Assembly: GCA_011455275.1 (NCBI GenBank)
Contig: CP015028.1
Location: 1,462,911 to 1,526,910 of the forward strand
Length of the DNA: 64,000 nucleotides
Direction: 5' to 3'
Origin: Pasteurellaceae bacterium Orientalotternb1
GTDB taxonomy: Bacteria > Pseudomonadota > Gammaproteobacteria > Enterobacterales > Pasteurellaceae
The translations under genes were made by a program, and so were the position numbers. This document shows, piece after piece, positions 29,407-39,814 of this stretch (positions are counted from its first letter, which is position 1; every line of letters begins with the position of its first letter). The notes beneath the pieces were generated by a model. It saw nothing but the letters and a program-made list of their open reading frames with translations. It did not search any database and had not been told where the DNA came from.

Positions 29407-30029
29407 TGCCCCCAAAAAGTTAGACTAATTTAAGGACTGCGTTCTGTACTCAACAGGGCTGAGTCCTTTTAATTTCACTTGAACACGTTCGTCATTGTAG
29501 TAACGCACATATTTATGAAGCGTTCATTCAAGTTTGGCACAGCTCTCGATAGCTCGCCATCTGATATTGCCAGCCTTGGTCGGAATGCAGGATAGGTGTG
29601 GCACCATCAAGTCTAGCGATGGCTTGTTGCATCATTCGGGTAATTTGCTCAATATTCGGGTGTTTGGCAACATCGTAGGCAATAATTTCGCCGTTAAATA
29701 AGTCTTTTATGGGCGAGAGATACCGCTTCCTCAATTGCCTCATTTTATCTTCTTTCTCGGCAAGATGATAAAAGAAAGCGCTGCGTTTTAAGCCAACCAG
29801 CCCCAATAACATCTCAAGAGGAAATTGGGGGCGTAACGCCTTTACAATTGCGGTTTTTTCGGTATTTGGGCTTGCCGAGCAAGCCGAAAATGCCGACAAG
29901 TCAATGCTCAATTTTTACTATTTTGAAGATAAAATTTGATGACCTGTTGTTTGAATGCGTGGTTGTATTTTGTCATAAAAAAATCTGCACCTTAATCTGT
30001 TGGAGAGGGAGTCCAACTTTTGGGGGGCA
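29407..30029 (-). mobile_element. Internally deleted IS3-family element (MITE-like)
   Basis: Ends are near-perfect inverted repeats: TGCCCCCAAAAAGTTAGACT at the left and TGCCCCCCAAAAGTTGGACT (read inward) at the right, 18 of 20 matching, with TG...CA tips. A 4-bp duplication GATC flanks it (29403-29406 and 30030-30033). At 623 bp it is about half a full element. Inside are pieces of orfA and orfB with at least two internal deletions. Confidence 0.85.
29425..29911 (-). pseudogene. IS3-family transposase (OrfB) fragments
   Basis: The readable part has LLGLVGLKRSAFFYHL, LSPIKDLFNGEIIAYD and HSDQGWQYQMASY (second Asp of the DDE triad). It then stops after RELCQT, and the far C-terminus resumes as YVRYYNDERVQVKLKGLSP just before the left repeat. 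The first catalytic Asp and the Glu are missing, so it is inactive. An orfA start (MTKYNHAFKQQVIKFYLQNSKN) is visible at about 29923-29991, also cut short. Confidence 0.85.
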
Positions 30030-30086
30030 GATCACTAAACGCCCTTTTATTTCTTGTGCTATTTGCAAAAAATTCGTCGGATCTTA

Positions 30087-30095
30087 CCGCTTGTT
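30087..30095 (-). repeat. DNA uptake sequence
   Basis: Reverse ACCGCTTGT with TTTTGCAAA extension, touching the stop of the zinc-ribbon gene. Confidence 0.75.
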
Positions 30096-30861
30096 ACAGC
30101 ACTTCCCAACTCAAATTAGAGATCAAACGACAACGATCACATTTGAAATAAAAAATGTCGTGTAACGGCTCAGACAATTTCCAATCACTATGGCAGCTTG
30201 GACATTTGCGGTTGTTTTCCCATTCGGTATCTGTGCCTAAACGGTAAAGATAATAGAAAGTGGGGATTTTTGTGCTCTTTTCGACTGTGCGTGCCAACTC
30301 TCTGCCCTGCTGGCTCAATAGACTTTCAACGTCCGAAATTTCGGCTAACGCTTGTTGTTCCAACGCTCCACCATTCATTTGCAACTGGTCGCAGGCTTGC
30401 CAATTTTCTTGCCAATGAATCAACGCCTCACTCAATTCAGGTTCTATGCCCAGTTGGTATAGCGGCACAGGGCAAAAATCGTTGCCGTTATACAACGGCG
30501 AGCAGCTATCCAAATGGGTGGTATAGAGCAAGTGAAAATCCGCAGGCTGTGAGCTGGTATCTTCGGCGTTGTAATCCCGTCCAAGTAAGGTAAAAAATTC
30601 AAAGGAAATACCCGCTTGTTCTGCTTGGCTCAAGGCTTCATTTACCCATTCATTATTCCATTTCGGCAGTAAGCTATCTTGTTCAGGCAACGCTACTCGC
30701 ACCTGAAATTCGCTGTGGGTTTCTTGTTGATGGTGAGTAACGCCCATTTCCCGCCCGATCACTTGTCCATTAATTCGCCACTGATTTAGCACTTGGTTTA
30801 TCAAGGAAACGGGATCTTGCTCAAAATTTTGATAGCTAAAATGAGCGATAGCTTGATACAT
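30094..30861 (-). CDS. DUF2310 zinc-ribbon protein
   Basis: 255 residues. The C-terminus holds two CxxC pairs, CPSCHSDW and CDRCRLISN, a zinc ribbon. The N-terminal ~190 residues are acidic and without a known fold, matching the DUF2310 family found in Pasteurellaceae and Vibrionaceae. It overlaps fieF by one base, so it is translated from the fieF transcript. A link to metal handling is suggested by that position only. Confidence 0.82.
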   Translation of the reverse strand: MYQAIAHFSYQNFEQDPVSLINQVLNQWRINGQVIGREMGVTHHQQETHSEFQVRVALPEQDSLLPKWNNEWVNEALSQAEQAGISFEFFTLLGRDYNAEDTSSQPADFHLLYTTHLDSCSPLYNGNDFCPVPLYQLGIEPELSEALIHWQENWQACDQLQMNGGALEQQALAEISDVESLLSQQGRELARTVEKSTKIPTFYYLYRLGTDTEWENNRKCPSCHSDWKLSEPLHDIFYFKCDRCRLISNLSWEVL

Positions 30862-31793
30862 TACGCCTTACTCCCCATTCTTTCGGCTCTCGCTTCAGCA
30901 TACTCTTTTTGCACAAAACTGGTGGGTTCTTGGTGAATGATAACTTCTGATAAAGGGAACGCATCAAGCAATTTTTGCTCAAGGCTATCCGTAATATCGT
31001 GAGCCACAATGAGTGGCAGATGGTCGTCCAACTCCAAATGCAGTTGAATGAATCGCACTGCACCCGCTCGGCGGGTTCGCACATCGTGAATGCTGATAAT
31101 ACGGGGATGTTCAAGGGCAATCGTCCAAATACGATCGACTTCTTCCTGTGGCAGAGCTTGATCAAGCAGCGATTGCATCGCTTCCCACAACATTTTACCT
31201 GCGTTATACAAAATATAGATCGCAATACCAATCGCAAAAATGGCATCTGCATAAATAAAGCCTTTTATATTTAAAAGCATTGCTATCAAAATGGCGGCAT
31301 TCATATATAAATCCGTTTGGTAATGCAATGAATCCGCTTGAATAGCGGGACTGCCCGTTAGCTTGACGACCTTGCGTTGGTACCACACCAATACTGCGGT
31401 CATAATGATCGAAACCAGACTAATCACCACCCCAATTTCACTGCTCTGGACAAATTCAGGTTCAGTTAAACGCTGTACACCTTGCAACAAAAGAAAAGCT
31501 GCAGAGCCTGTGATAAACGCACTTTGAGCTAACGCTGCCAATGATTCCGCTTTACCGTGACCAAAAGCGTGATCGTCATCTGCTGGTCGAAGAGCAAAAC
31601 GAAGCACTAAAATATTGGTGATCGATGCAAATAAATCGACTAAGGAGTCCGTCATTGCGGCTAAGATCGCCATTGATCCCGTTTTCCACCAAGCAAATGC
31701 TTTAATCATAATTAAAACACCCGCCACAATAATGGCTAACATCGCCGCACGATTGACTAATTTTTCGTAAGAGTGTTCCATCATTTTTTCCAT
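30861..31793 (-). CDS. fieF: FieF-type cation diffusion facilitator
   Basis: 310 residues, six helices, exports Zn or Fe in exchange for protons. Metal-site residues are seen in ILAAMTDSLVDLFASITN (Asp-x3-Asp) and DDDHAFGHGKAESLAALAQ in TM2 and its loop, plus HYQTDLYMNAAI (His-x3-Asp) in TM5. The cytoplasmic domain has HDVRTRRAG and LELDDHLPLIVAHDI. The start at 31793 overlaps the previous stop as TAATG; ATGs at 31784 and 31781 are alternatives that would match E. coli better. Confidence 0.93.
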   Translation of the reverse strand: MEKMMEHSYEKLVNRAAMLAIIVAGVLIMIKAFAWWKTGSMAILAAMTDSLVDLFASITNILVLRFALRPADDDHAFGHGKAESLAALAQSAFITGSAAFLLLQGVQRLTEPEFVQSSEIGVVISLVSIIMTAVLVWYQRKVVKLTGSPAIQADSLHYQTDLYMNAAILIAMLLNIKGFIYADAIFAIGIAIYILYNAGKMLWEAMQSLLDQALPQEEVDRIWTIALEHPRIISIHDVRTRRAGAVRFIQLHLELDDHLPLIVAHDITDSLEQKLLDAFPLSEVIIHQEPTSFVQKEYAEARAERMGSKA

Positions 31794-32470
31794 TATTGAC
31801 AGCCAATTTGCCACGCTAATTTCGCAAATTGCTGAGCTAATTCACGGAGAGAGCCTTGGTAGGCACTAAGGTTTTGCAAATTTTTTGCTGGAACTGACCG
31901 CTTGTCAGAGAACTGCATCTGCCCAAAACCACAAGTTAAATTCCGACCACGTGAAACTTCCAACAAGACATCAGGAAACCGTTCCGTTGGCGGATAAATC
32001 ACCTGACTACGTAGCTCATTTTGTTCGAGAACCAAATTTGCTTTTGTTGCCGATTGTTTTGCAAAGGCGTTTTGACGTAATGTTAAACGCTCTGCTAATG
32101 ACTTATTCTCAGCGTTTTTATCTAAAAAGAGCAAAATCCCCTGCTGCCAATTGTCTGGATTTTTCTCACTTTGACTCGGTAAGTAAAGCAACTGCTGTAG
32201 TTCATCAATTTGATTATGGGTCACTTTTTGATAACTTTTTCCTTGAAAATCAATCTGTTCAGGTAAGTGAAACTGGGATTGTGTTATCGAACAAGCGGTA
32301 AGAAAAAGGGAAAGAAGTGCAAACACGATCCAATTATTCTTTAGCTTACGAGAGAAGTGGGGGAAACAAGCGGTCACTTTTTCACAAATTTTTACAAATT
32401 CATCAATGCCCCCTACCCCGCCTTCAGTAGTACTTTCCCCGCAGGTGGCGGCAGAATTTAACTTCATCAC
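31793..32470 (-). CDS. Putative lipoprotein, start uncertain
   Basis: From the ATG overlapping the yaaA stop (TGATG) it would have 225 residues, but the lipoprotein signal ([16 protein letters not shown]) lies near residues 45-60, too deep for export. A GTG at about 32377 or 32326 gives a better signal. The mature part, about 165 residues from Cys60, is hydrophilic with [22 protein letters not shown] and a late CGFGQMQF. I do not recognise the family. Its stop overlaps the fieF start. An uptake sequence lies across the extra N-terminal stretch, which also suggests that part is not coding. Confidence 0.7.
   Translation of the reverse strand: MMKLNSAATCGESTTEGGVGGIDEFVKICEKVTACFPHFSRKLKNNWIVFALLSLFLTACSITQSQFHLPEQIDFQGKSYQKVTHNQIDELQQLLYLPSQSEKNPDNWQQGILLFLDKNAENKSLAERLTLRQNAFAKQSATKANLVLEQNELRSQVIYPPTERFPDVLLEVSRGRNLTCGFGQMQFSDKRSVPAKNLQNLSAYQGSLRELAQQFAKLAWQIGCQ
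31898..31906 (-). repeat. DNA uptake sequence inside the lipoprotein gene
   Basis: Reverse ACCGCTTGT with GGAACTG and the TTTTGCAAA-type extension, within coding sequence (encodes [13 protein letters not shown]). Confidence 0.7.
32366..32374 (+). repeat. DNA uptake sequence
   Basis: ACAAGCGGTCAC upstream of the probable true start of the lipoprotein gene. Confidence 0.7.
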
Positions 32471-33240
32471 TGTTCTTCCCTTTTAAACACCAACTCTGTT
32501 GCCGTTGAAGCATCTTCATCGAACCAATAACCACCGTAATTAAAAGCTTTAAGTTGTTCGACTTCAGTCGGCTGAGTCTGGAGCATAAAACGCACCATCA
32601 TTCCTCGGGCTTTTTTGGCGTAGAAACTGATGACTTTAAATTTGCCGTTTTTCTCATCTAAGAAAATGGGCTTGATAATTTGAGCGTTGAGCTGACTTGC
32701 TTTCACCGCACCAAAATATTCATCTGATGCGAGATTGACTAAAATATTATCCCCTTGCTTATCAATCGCTTGCTGCAAATGTTCAGTAATCACGCTGCCC
32801 CAAAACGCATAGAGATCTTTTCCCTGCGGATTTGCCAACTTCGTTCCCATTTCCAAACGATAAGGCTGCATTAAATCCAGCGGTTTAAGTAAGCCATATA
32901 AACCCGATAGCATTCGCAAATGACGTTGGGCATATTTAATTTCCACTTGACTCAAGGTCTCTGCCTCTAGCCCTGTATAAACATCGCCTTTAAACGCAAA
33001 AATCGCTGCTTTACCATTTTTTTCCGTGTGTTCGGCTTGCCACTCGGCAAAACGAGCCACATTTAATGCTGCCAGTTTATCGCTGATTGACATCAATGAT
33101 CCCACTTCGGCAGGCGAAAATTGTTTGCAAATATCAATAAGTTGTTGGCTATATGTCGTCAATTCTGGTTGTGAAAAGGAAAAACCGTCAATTTTCGTTT
33201 CAAAATCAAGGGTTTTGGCAGGGGAAATGATGGCTAGCAT
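32467..33240 (-). CDS. yaaA: Peroxide-stress protein YaaA
   Basis: 257 residues (DUF328/UPF0246). Opens with [13 protein letters not shown], the family signature, and has [39 protein letters not shown] and [12 protein letters not shown]. In E. coli YaaA limits free iron during peroxide stress and binds DNA. The neighbouring fieF metal exporter, in the same strand and overlapping unit, fits a metal-stress theme. Confidence 0.95.
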   Translation of the reverse strand: MLAIISPAKTLDFETKIDGFSFSQPELTTYSQQLIDICKQFSPAEVGSLMSISDKLAALNVARFAEWQAEHTEKNGKAAIFAFKGDVYTGLEAETLSQVEIKYAQRHLRMLSGLYGLLKPLDLMQPYRLEMGTKLANPQGKDLYAFWGSVITEHLQQAIDKQGDNILVNLASDEYFGAVKASQLNAQIIKPIFLDEKNGKFKVISFYAKKARGMMVRFMLQTQPTEVEQLKAFNYGGYWFDEDASTATELVFKREEQ

Positions 33241-33280
33241 TGAGAAATCCTGAATAAATATAAAGGTCAGTAATTATAAC

Positions 33281-33312
33281 AAAAAAGAAAAAGGCAGGAA
33301 ATTTCCTGCCTT
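33281..33312 (-). terminator. rpsI terminator
   Basis: Perfect stem AAGGCAGGAA / TTCCTGCCTT (33291-33312), followed on the minus strand by a T-rich run (33281-33290). Confidence 0.85.
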
Positions 33313-33332
33313 TCTTGAAAACGAAAATAAAA

Positions 33333-33728
33333 TTAACGTTTTGAGTATTGTGGACGACGACGTGCTTTGTGTAAACCCACTTTTTTACGTTCAACACGAC
33401 GAGCATCACGGGTAACAAAGCCCGCAGCACGTAACGCTGGACGTAAAGTTTCGTCGTATTCGATCAATGCACGAGTGATACCGTGACGGATTGCACCTGC
33501 TTGACCCGAAATACCACCACCTTTAACTGTGATGTAAAGGTCTAATTTATCAGTTAATTCAACTAACTCTAATGGTTGACGAACCACCATACGAGCGGTT
33601 TCACGACCGAAGTAAACTTCTAAAGAGCGTTGGTTGATGGTAATGTTACCACTGCCCGGTTTGATAAATACACGAGCTGAAGAGCTTTTGCGGCGACCTG
33701 TGCCGTAGTTTTGATTTGCTGCTGTCAT
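33333..33728 (-). CDS. rpsI: 30S ribosomal protein S9
   Basis: 131 residues, all family blocks: [38 protein letters not shown] and the basic end [15 protein letters not shown] that reaches the P site. Follows rplM by 15 bp in the usual rplM-rpsI operon. Confidence 0.99.
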   Translation of the reverse strand: MTAANQNYGTGRRKSSSARVFIKPGSGNITINQRSLEVYFGRETARMVVRQPLELVELTDKLDLYITVKGGGISGQAGAIRHGITRALIEYDETLRPALRAAGFVTRDARRVERKKVGLHKARRRPQYSKR

Positions 33729-33743
33729 TTTAATGCTCCGTGA

Positions 33744-34175
<432 letters not shown>

Positions 34176-34266
34176 TTAAATACCAAATTAAATAGTTTTA
34201 AACCCAATATCCGAAGATATTACCTAACGGTCGAATCTGACCCCTTCGAGTCAATTCTGACCAAAC

Positions 34267-34335
34267 TTGTATGGCGGGAAAACCATACAAAAACAGGGTG
34301 GCAGAATTATACCGATTTTTAGTATGAAAATCTAA
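34267..34335 (-). promoter_or_regulatory. rplM promoter and leader hairpin
   Basis: Minus strand: -10 TATAAT at 34306-34311 and a weak -35 TTAGAT at 34330-34335 (18-bp spacer) predict a start near 34299 and a leader of about 125 nt. Early in that leader TTGTATGG pairs with CCATACAA (34267-34290, 8 bp, 8-base loop). L13 controls its own operon in other bacteria; this hairpin is a candidate site, by inference. Confidence 0.6.
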
Positions 34336-34465
34336 GGTTTTTTGCGACTTTTTCTAAATTTGCGGCGAAAGTCAAATTTTTGAGATTTTATTACAAAATA
34401 GACTTCTCAATAAAAATAGAAAATGGTAGAAATGGCATAGTTCTATCGCAAAAAAGGAGTGTTAT

Positions 34466-34858
34466 ATGGAACATTGGTCAAATGAAATTTGGTTAGCTAT
34501 TGTTTCTGCATTTTTAATCGGATTTATTTTAGGTTATGTTGTCTTGCGAGCAACAAATGCTAATGTGCAAAAACAACATAAACTGGAGCAAGATTTAAAA
34601 TCAGCGACAGAAAAAATTGATCAACAAAAAGATCAATTAGAGCAGCACTTTCAACAATCTGCAGCACTGCTTTCTACTTTGGCGGAAGATTACAAAAAAC
34701 TCTACACTCATCTGGCAAAAAGTTCCGAAACTTTGTTACCTGATGATGCTCAACAGAAAATTGAGTTTTTCAAACAACCACAAATTGAAAACAAACCCAC
34801 AAAAGATGATCAACCGAAAGATTACTCTGAGGGTTCATCAGGTCTGCTAAAACCTTAA
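34466..34858 (+). CDS. zapG: ZapG/YhcB-family (DUF1043) membrane protein
   Basis: 130 residues. One N-terminal membrane helix (IWLAIVSAFLIGFILGYVVL), then a cytoplasmic coiled coil rich in Gln and Lys (residues about 32-75) and a disordered C-terminus. YhcB/ZapG links the divisome and envelope synthesis. AAGGAG precedes the ATG by 7 bases. Confidence 0.88.
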   Translation: MEHWSNEIWLAIVSAFLIGFILGYVVLRATNANVQKQHKLEQDLKSATEKIDQQKDQLEQHFQQSAALLSTLAEDYKKLYTHLAKSSETLLPDDAQQKIEFFKQPQIENKPTKDDQPKDYSEGSSGLLKP

Positions 34859-34876
34859 TCACATCAAATAATGAGA

Positions 34877-34903
34877 AATGGCTATCCATTGATAGCCATT
34901 TTT
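34877..34903 (+). terminator. zapG terminator
   Basis: 10-bp stem AATGGCTATC / GATAGCCATT, 4-base loop, followed by TTT and a T-rich stretch on the plus strand. Confidence 0.8.
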
Positions 34904-34907
34904 GATG

Positions 34908-34916
34908 ACAAGCGGT
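34908..34916 (+). repeat. DNA uptake sequence
   Basis: ACAAGCGGTGAGTTCC with the TTTTGCAAA extension, just after the zapG terminator. Confidence 0.75.
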
Positions 34917-34942
34917 GAGTTCCGCTCAATATTTTGCAAATG

Positions 34943-35308
34943 CTACTGAATAGGTCGACATTCTGGCTCATAAGGCTCTTGTACTTTTTGTTTTTTTGCC
35001 CACACAACACTATCCGTACAAAGTTCTCCTGAATGCTTATTGATTTGATAGTTCATCACCTTTGGTGCGGTTGCAGGATCGCCGCCACATTTTTCATTAT
35101 GTTTCTCAAAAATGCTTACACTATAATAAGGCAGTGTTAAATCGCTCTCATCTTCAATAAAGAAAACACATTCCAAGGGAATTGACAGTAATTCATTTTT
35201 CTGTACCGATTTAACGACCGTATCTACAGCTTGATCGACCGTTTCAACGGGTTCAGCCAATACCGTTGAGCAGCTCAATACACCGAATAACAAAGCCCAT
35301 TTCTTCAT
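34943..35308 (-). CDS. Small periplasmic protein with four cysteines
   Basis: 121 residues from the ATG at 35308, chosen for its GGAG site. Signal peptide MKKWALLFGVLSCSTVLA, then a mature ~103-residue domain with four Cys (LECVF, EKCGG, GELCTD, PECRP), likely two disulfides. No family recognised. It lies alone between zapG (convergent) and nanA. Confidence 0.75.
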   Translation of the reverse strand: MKKWALLFGVLSCSTVLAEPVETVDQAVDTVVKSVQKNELLSIPLECVFFIEDESDLTLPYYSVSIFEKHNEKCGGDPATAPKVMNYQINKHSGELCTDSVVWAKKQKVQEPYEPECRPIQ

Positions 35309-35428
35309 CACTGTTCTCCAAGTAAAAAACAAAATCGCTTATATTCTACCTAAAATTATCAGCTAGAACTATGGTAAACATTGGTTCCTTTTTCAGAGGA
35401 TAACCAGAAAACGAAATATAGGCTATAA

Positions 35429-35454
35429 AAAAATGGGGCTCTCGCCCCATTTTT
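35429..35454 (-). terminator. nanA operon terminator
   Basis: Stem ATGGGGC / GCCCCAT with 4-base loop, extended by A and T arms, so the minus-strand transcript ends in a U run. Directly after nanA. Confidence 0.85.
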
Positions 35455-35474
35455 GTTTCTTGATACTGCCGAAA

Positions 35475-36353
35475 TTATAGGAATTTCGCTTTTAATTCTT
35501 TCACGACTTTTTTCTGTGCTTCGGTTAATGATTTGGTCATTGGCTCGCGGCAGTAGCCAGCTTGTACGCCTTCTTCTTCCAATAAGCCTTTGATGGTTTG
35601 GTATAAACCGTTGCCTAAGATACCTTCGATTAAATCGTTGGTCACGTTTTGAACTTCAAATGCTTCCTTGATTTTGCCTTGTTGAGCAAGTTCAAAGATT
35701 TGACGAGCACGTACACCGTTTACGTTGAAGGTTGAGCCGATTGCACCGTCCACGCCTAATACGGTTGCTGGTAACATCATCTCATCGAAACCTGCGTAAA
35801 TTAAGTGGTTCGGGAAGGCTTTGCGTAAACGTTCTAATAGATAGAAATCACCTGCAGTGAATTTCACGCCGATGATTTTCGGGTTCTCAAATAATTCTGC
35901 GAATTGTGCCACACCGATGTTTACGCCCGTTAAGAATGGGATTGAGTAAACGATCATTGGGCTGCCTGTTTCACGAATGATGGTTTCGTAGAAATTTTTG
36001 ATTTCTGGGAAGCTGAATTTGTAGTAGAACGGAGTTACCGCTGATAAGCTGTCGTAGCCTAATTCGGTGGCATATTTACCAAGCTCTACCGCTTCTTTTA
36101 AGTTTACACTGCCCACTTGTGCGATTAAAGCAATCGCATCGCCCGCCTCGTCTTTCGCAATGCGGAAGATCTCTTTTTTCTCTTCTGTTGAAAGCATAAA
36201 GTTTTCGCCAGTTGAGCCGCCTACATATAAGCCATCGACTTTCATTTTATCGATGTTGTGGCGAATAATTTGGCGTAAGCCTTTTTCGTTGATAGTGCCG
36301 TCTTCATTAAATGAAACGAGTAATGCACTGAAAATACCTTTTAAGTTTTTCAT
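35475..36353 (-). CDS. nanA: N-acetylneuraminate lyase
   Basis: 292 residues, (beta/alpha)8 Schiff-base aldolase that splits sialic acid into N-acetylmannosamine and pyruvate. Seen: [14 protein letters not shown] (pyruvate-binding), [11 protein letters not shown] with the catalytic Tyr, and [15 protein letters not shown] with the Schiff-base Lys at about residue 165. Downstream of the siaR-type regulator in the same direction. Epimerase (nanE), kinase (nanK) and transporter genes are not in the window. Confidence 0.96.
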   Translation of the reverse strand: MKNLKGIFSALLVSFNEDGTINEKGLRQIIRHNIDKMKVDGLYVGGSTGENFMLSTEEKKEIFRIAKDEAGDAIALIAQVGSVNLKEAVELGKYATELGYDSLSAVTPFYYKFSFPEIKNFYETIIRETGSPMIVYSIPFLTGVNIGVAQFAELFENPKIIGVKFTAGDFYLLERLRKAFPNHLIYAGFDEMMLPATVLGVDGAIGSTFNVNGVRARQIFELAQQGKIKEAFEVQNVTNDLIEGILGNGLYQTIKGLLEEEGVQAGYCREPMTKSLTEAQKKVVKELKAKFL

Positions 36354-36427
36354 TAGGGTTTCCTTTGATAGTCAATGTTAAGTTGAAAAATACTATTCTG
36401 CCCTCGCTTGCGGGGGAGAGAATTTAA

Positions 36428-37291
36428 CTATTTAATCCACTGTTCCAACACACTCAGGGTTTTCTGTTTTTGTTGGATCGCTTTGGTTGGTTCCGCTTTA
36501 ACAAGCAAAGCATAAATCAGATCCAACACAAAAAGTTGGGTCATTTTGGTTCCAATAGAGTCGCCTTGCATATGCCCTTGGCGGTTGCCGTTAATCAATA
36601 CATAATCCGCTACTTCGGTGATCGGTGAGCGTAAATTATGGGTTATTGCAATACAAGTTGCGTGATTTTCTCGAGCAATACGTAATGCTTTGGTGGTTTC
36701 TTCTGAATGCCCTGAATGGCTGATCCCAATCACTACATCACCTTTTTTCAGCAACGATGCCTGCATATACATAAAATGATTGTTAGTTACAGCATCCGTT
36801 TGCATTCCAATACGCATTAATTTATGTTTGGCATCTTCTGCCGTCAGCCCCGATGAGCCAACACCGAATAAGAAAATTCGCTTCGCTCTACGCAATTCAT
36901 CAACCACTTTTTCTAGCTCGGTAAAATTGAGCAAATTGATGGTTTCTGAAATAACATTATTAAGTGTCGCTTGTAATTTTATGGCGATTTCACGTGCAGT
37001 ATCGGTTTCCGATACATCCGTATCCAATAATGTGTTGCTTTCTTTTTCTTGCGTAGCCAGTTCAATGGCTAAATCTAATTTAAAATCGGTATAGCCTTTA
37101 AATCCAAGAGTTCGGCAAAACCGAATAAAAGTGGCTTCACCGACATCTAACTGTTTTGCTACATCCGAAAGAGAACATTGGCTGAGCAAATCAGGCTGAG
37201 ATAAAATGGCATTTGCGATTTTTTTCTCTGTTTTAGTTAAGCTATTTTGTAATGCCCCGATGGTGTCTAAAATTTTTCCAGGAGCTGACAT
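36428..37291 (-). CDS. siaR: RpiR-family regulator of sialic acid genes (SiaR/NanR type)
   Basis: 287 residues. N-terminal RpiR helix-turn-helix (SLSDVAKQLDVGEATFIRFCRTLGFKGYTDFK) and a C-terminal SIS sugar-phosphate domain (RIFLFGVGSSGLTAEDAKHK, VVIGISHSGHSEETTKAL). Placement between yhcH and nanA matches the H. influenzae regulator that senses glucosamine-6-phosphate. The start has AAGGAGG 7 bases upstream. Confidence 0.9.
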   Translation of the reverse strand: MSAPGKILDTIGALQNSLTKTEKKIANAILSQPDLLSQCSLSDVAKQLDVGEATFIRFCRTLGFKGYTDFKLDLAIELATQEKESNTLLDTDVSETDTAREIAIKLQATLNNVISETINLLNFTELEKVVDELRRAKRIFLFGVGSSGLTAEDAKHKLMRIGMQTDAVTNNHFMYMQASLLKKGDVVIGISHSGHSEETTKALRIARENHATCIAITHNLRSPITEVADYVLINGNRQGHMQGDSIGTKMTQLFVLDLIYALLVKAEPTKAIQQKQKTLSVLEQWIK

Positions 37292-37300
37292 ACTGCCTCC

Positions 37301-37780
<480 letters not shown>

Positions 37781-37784
37781 TCAG

Positions 37785-37810
37785 GCAATATGTCTTATTG
37801 ACTATATTGC
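37785..37810. promoter_or_regulatory. Palindrome upstream of yhcH (candidate SiaR operator)
   Basis: GCAATAT - 12 bases - ATATTGC, 20 bp before the yhcH start codon and so near the expected start of transcription. The size suits a dimeric RpiR-type regulator, and the gene for one follows in the operon. Assignment is inferred. Confidence 0.55.
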
Positions 37811-37889
37811 TCCACAAAAATAAAAATTAAAGAAGATATGCTCCATAGATTAAATATTTCTATACAAAATAACAAGAGGAAAAAGAAAA

Positions 37890-37911
37890 AAATGAGAGAT
37901 AGATCACGCTT
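37890..37911. promoter_or_regulatory. CRP-like site upstream of the nan operon
   Basis: AAATGAGAGATAGATCACGC reads as TGAGA-N6-TCACG, close to the CRP consensus TGTGA-N6-TCACA with matching A/T flanks. It lies about 90 bp upstream of the palindrome. SiaR and CRP jointly control sialate genes in H. influenzae. Confidence 0.55.
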
Positions 37912-37976
37912 TTGAAATAAAAATTTGCTTTCAGCATTCACTCTTTCAAGAAGGAAAATAGAACCTAGTTAAATTA

Positions 37977-38011
37977 AAAGACTGAACTCGTATAAATTGA
38001 GTTCAGTCTTT
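37977..38011. terminator. fadD terminator
   Basis: 13-bp perfect stem AAAGACTGAACTC / GAGTTCAGTCTTT with a 9-base loop. A and T runs on both sides allow action on either strand; fadD ends just beyond it. Confidence 0.85.
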
Positions 38012-38045
38012 CAATAATATTACTGAATTAGCATCCATTTCTTTT

Positions 38046-39761
38046 TTATTGCAATTCAACCTGAGACTGATTCGACTGTGCTTTTATGCGAGCCACTTCT
38101 TCGTCCCGCAGCACACGGCGAAGAATTTTGCCCACATTGCTTTTTGGTAGCTCATCGCGGAATTCAATATCACGTGGGATTTTGTAGCCTGTGAGATGTT
38201 GGCGACAATGATTTCTCAATTCTTCACGGGTTAGGCTTTCTTCTTTTTTGGTGACATAAACTTTAATGCTTTCGCCTGAAACTTCACTTGGAATACCAAC
38301 TACCACCACTTCGTTCACTTTCGGATGAAGAGCAACAATATCTTCAATTTCATTTGGATAAACGTTAAAACCTGAGACAATAATCATATCTTTTTTACGA
38401 TCAACAATGCGTAAATTGAGATCTTTGCCAAATTCTACGATGTCGCCCGTTGCCATCCAGCCATCTTTGATGACTTCTGCAGTATCTTCAGGGCGTTGCC
38501 AGTAGCCTTGCATCACTTGCGGGCCTTTCACCCACAATTCGCCCCGTTCGCCTTGTGGCACTTCATTGCCCGCATCATCAACCACACGAATATCGGTATT
38601 TGGAACGGGTACACCGATTGAGCCTGAATACTCCACCGAGTCATTACGAGTGGCGGAAATCAGTGGCGAACATTCCGTCATTCCATAGCCTTCAATAATG
38701 TGACAGCCAGTCGTTTTATGCCAACGTTCTGCCACTGCTCGCTGAATCGCCGCCCCGCCGCCAACAGTTAAACGCAAACGTGAGAAATCGACTCCTTTAA
38801 ATTGGGAATTATTCAGCAACGCATTAAATAAGGTATTCACCCCTGTAATTGCAATTACACGATATTTTTTCAGTTCTTTAACAAAGCCAGGGATATCACG
38901 AGGATTGGTAATCAACAAGCCTGTAATGCCCAGTTCCACGAAAAGTAAACCGTTCACCGTTAAAGCAAAAACGTGATACAACGGCAAGGCTATCACTCCA
39001 ATTCGCTCGCTGCCATTACCCGAAATCAGCGGCTCAGCTACCCATTTTGCTTGCATCACATTCGCAACTACATTGCGATGCGAGAGCATCGCCCCTTTCG
39101 CTACGCCCGTGGTACCGCCAGTGTACTGCAAGAAAGCTAGGTCGCTTGAACGCAAAATCGGCTTCACGTATTGTCGCTGTTTACCGATACTCAAGGCTTC
39201 ACGAAAACTAACAGCATTTGGCAGCTTATATTTTGGCACGAGTTTTTTGACGTATTTCACCACGAAATTGACCAGTGTCCGTTTACCAAAAGAAAGTTGA
39301 TCGCCCATTCGGGTTAAAATCACGTGTTTGACTTGCGTATCAAACACCACTTTTTCGAGAGTGGCAGCAAAGTTCGAGACCACGACAATCGCTTTCGCCC
39401 CGCTGTCGTTGAGCTGATGTTCCAGTTCCCGTGGGGTATAAAGTGGATTCACATTCACCACCACTAAGCCCGCACGCAACGCACCAAATAACGCAATCGG
39501 ATATTGCAATAAATTCGGCATCATCAATGCAATTCGCTCACCTTTTTCAAGCCGCAATTCATTTTGTAAATAGGCGGCAAACGCACGGCTACGCTCTTCT
39601 AACTTGCGGTAGGTCAGCACCTTTCCCATATTGATATACGCAGGAATATCTGGATGACGCTGCACCGCTCGCTCAAACATTTCCACTAAGTTTTCATATT
39701 GATCAGGATTGATCTCACGAGCAGCCCCCGCAGGATAATTATCAAACCAAATCTTTTCCAT
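38046..39761 (-). CDS. fadD: Long-chain fatty acid-CoA ligase
   Basis: 571 residues, AMP-forming acyl-CoA synthetase. The phosphate loop is [18 protein letters not shown], followed by [22 protein letters not shown] and the hinge [22 protein letters not shown]. The C-terminal catalytic Lys is in [12 protein letters not shown]. Activates exogenous fatty acids at the inner membrane. Monocistronic by spacing. Confidence 0.95.
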   Translation of the reverse strand: MEKIWFDNYPAGAAREINPDQYENLVEMFERAVQRHPDIPAYINMGKVLTYRKLEERSRAFAAYLQNELRLEKGERIALMMPNLLQYPIALFGALRAGLVVVNVNPLYTPRELEHQLNDSGAKAIVVVSNFAATLEKVVFDTQVKHVILTRMGDQLSFGKRTLVNFVVKYVKKLVPKYKLPNAVSFREALSIGKQRQYVKPILRSSDLAFLQYTGGTTGVAKGAMLSHRNVVANVMQAKWVAEPLISGNGSERIGVIALPLYHVFALTVNGLLFVELGITGLLITNPRDIPGFVKELKKYRVIAITGVNTLFNALLNNSQFKGVDFSRLRLTVGGGAAIQRAVAERWHKTTGCHIIEGYGMTECSPLISATRNDSVEYSGSIGVPVPNTDIRVVDDAGNEVPQGERGELWVKGPQVMQGYWQRPEDTAEVIKDGWMATGDIVEFGKDLNLRIVDRKKDMIIVSGFNVYPNEIEDIVALHPKVNEVVVVGIPSEVSGESIKVYVTKKEESLTREELRNHCRQHLTGYKIPRDIEFRDELPKSNVGKILRRVLRDEEVARIKAQSNQSQVELQ

Positions 39762-39814
39762 TTTTTACTCCTTAAGATTGGTAAATTGCCATTACCAAAA
39801 AATCAGAAAAGGTC

